Source of the DNA: Lachnospiraceae bacterium UBA7481
Lineage (GTDB): Bacteria; Bacillota; Clostridia; Lachnospirales; Lachnospiraceae
Direction: 5' to 3'
Assembly (NCBI GenBank): GCA_002478505.1
Contig: DLOP01000109.1
Location: 14,518-36,656 of the forward strand
Length of the DNA: 22,139 bases
Under the pieces are notes generated by a model. That model was not told the DNA's origin. It saw only the letters and a program-made list of their open reading frames with translations, and did no database searches. Each line of letters opens with the position of its first letter. The stretch's first letter is position 1. Shown piece after piece: positions 21,259-22,139 of the stretch. The position numbers and the translations under genes were made by a program.

Positions 21259-22139
21259 ATGCACAATGCATACGCTCTATTTCGTGTTCTTATGAAAAAT
21301 TCCGAGATGAAACTGCCCAAAGAGGGAAAACGGGGAACCGCTTATCTTTCGCTGGGAATGATCGCCCTGTGCTGCATTATGATCCCCTGCTGCCTTATCG
21401 TCGGTTTTGTCAGTTATGTAATGACAGAGGCGTTGGCCGCCGCCGGAAGCCCCCTGAACGGGCTGCTGGCGGAAATCCACATCATGTCCGCTTTCTCCGT
21501 TGTCTTTGGTCTTCTCGTTATTTTTAATATTTTATTCTTTTCTTCTGACAGGGAGCATCTTGTACCGCTTCCATTCAAAAGCCATGAGATCCTTGCCGCA
21601 AAATTTGCTTATGCTTTCTGGGCGGAAAGTATGATGGAATTCATGGTGCTCCTTAGCATGTTCATAGGTTTTTTTATCTCCTATGGTTGGCATCCCATCA
21701 GGATTTTGACAGCTCTTACCGCCACCTTCCTGATCCCGCTTCTGCCCATGGCATACTGTGCCATTATCGGACTGCTGATCATGATGCTTCTTAGAAAAAT
21801 TAAGAATACCGATATTTTTCATCATATGTCAACCATTATCCTTCTGCTCTTTGTTGCACTGTTTCTGCTTTCTTTTCAGGGCATGGAAGGCATCACTATA
21901 GAAAATTACGTTAATTCTCTGGCAGATAATTCCAACCTGTTTGTAACCGTACTGAATAAAATCTTTTATGCTGTTCCATTTCTCATTTATTCTTTAGAAA
22001 ATAAAAGCATTTTCGCTCTGCTGCTCTATATCATTGCAAGTCTGCTTTCCGTTGCGGTGCTGCTTTTCTTGGGAAAATATCTCTACCAGCCCGGACTATA
22101 CACAGCGGCGGCTCTGGGTTCCACAAAAAAGAAAACTCT
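21259..22139 (+). CDS. ABC transporter permease (partial, runs off window)
   Basis: An open frame of about 293 codons runs from the ATG at 21259 (MHNAYALFRVLMKNSEMKLP) to the window end without a stop. It has at least five hydrophobic segments: GMIALCCIMIPCCLIVGFVS-like, VVFGLLVIFNILFF, LLSMFIGFFISYGW, FLIPLLPMAYCAIIG and LLLFVALFLLSF. SDREHLVPLPFKSHEIL is a loop typical of ABC-2 exporter permeases, where membrane proteins control access to coupling helices. It begins 73 bases after the ATPase stop and is its membrane partner. Confidence 0.85.
   Translation, partial: MHNAYALFRVLMKNSEMKLPKEGKRGTAYLSLGMIALCCIMIPCCLIVGFVSYVMTEALAAAGSPLNGLLAEIHIMSAFSVVFGLLVIFNILFFSSDREHLVPLPFKSHEILAAKFAYAFWAESMMEFMVLLSMFIGFFISYGWHPIRILTALTATFLIPLLPMAYCAIIGLLIMMLLRKIKNTDIFHHMSTIILLLFVALFLLSFQGMEGITIENYVNSLADNSNLFVTVLNKIFYAVPFLIYSLENKSIFALLLYIIASLLSVAVLLFLGKYLYQPGLYTAAALGSTKKKT

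Overview
The window looks like chromosome of a low-GC Firmicute, most likely a Lachnospiraceae-type gut clostridium. Ribosome-binding sites are strong, intrinsic terminators carry T runs, the core genes are a phenylacetate-CoA ligase/ACT pair, a DUF2812 protein and an ABC exporter, and the conjugation genes are of the Gram-positive Tcp/Tn916 type. Roughly positions 1-16490 are one end of an integrated conjugative element (or integrated plasmid), transcribed almost wholly on the minus strand. Positions 16505-22139 are host chromosome.

Element, in order of transcription (right to left): an insulating terminator and promoter (16339-16424); a RepB-type primase/replication protein (14683-16299); a membrane-anchored staphylococcal-type nuclease; an HU protein; a coiled-coil protein of unknown function; a small winged-helix-like protein resembling TcpK; a structured non-coding stretch with a G-quadruplex motif and three tandem hairpins, my best oriT candidate (12380-12550); a 57-residue ORF; an attenuator-like leader (12055-12184); then a tightly packed operon: tyrosine-recombinase-like TcpM, TcpA coupling ATPase, TcpC, TcpD-like, TcpE-like, TcpF/VirB4-like ATPase, NlpC/P60 hydrolase, TcpH/VirB6-like channel, an 85-residue protein, and a membrane-anchored dCTP-deaminase-fold protein whose active site looks lost. 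The order TcpK - oriT region - TcpM - TcpA-C-D-E-F-hydrolase-TcpH parallels the tcp locus of the Clostridium perfringens plasmid pCW3, where TcpM, a tyrosine-recombinase-like protein, acts as the relaxase. No conventional MOB relaxase is visible here.

The left end (1-641) holds what looks like a small type I toxin-antitoxin region: a holin-like toxin peptide running off the edge, a second copy of its leader attached to a broken ORF, and a plus-strand small RNA with its own promoter and terminator.

A 17-19 bp palindrome, consensus TGTCCCAAATTGGGACA, occurs four times (267, 5038, 12029, 12179). One copy covers the -35 box of the predicted tcp operon promoter, and one lies inside the virB4-like coding sequence.

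The element's right end has cut a polysaccharide deacetylase gene, of which only the last ~83 codons remain (16505-16756). Beyond it, on the minus strand, are a double-ACT protein and a phenylacetate-CoA ligase, a membrane/zinc-ribbon protein and a DUF2812 protein; on the plus strand, an ABC ATPase and the start of its permease, cut by the window end.
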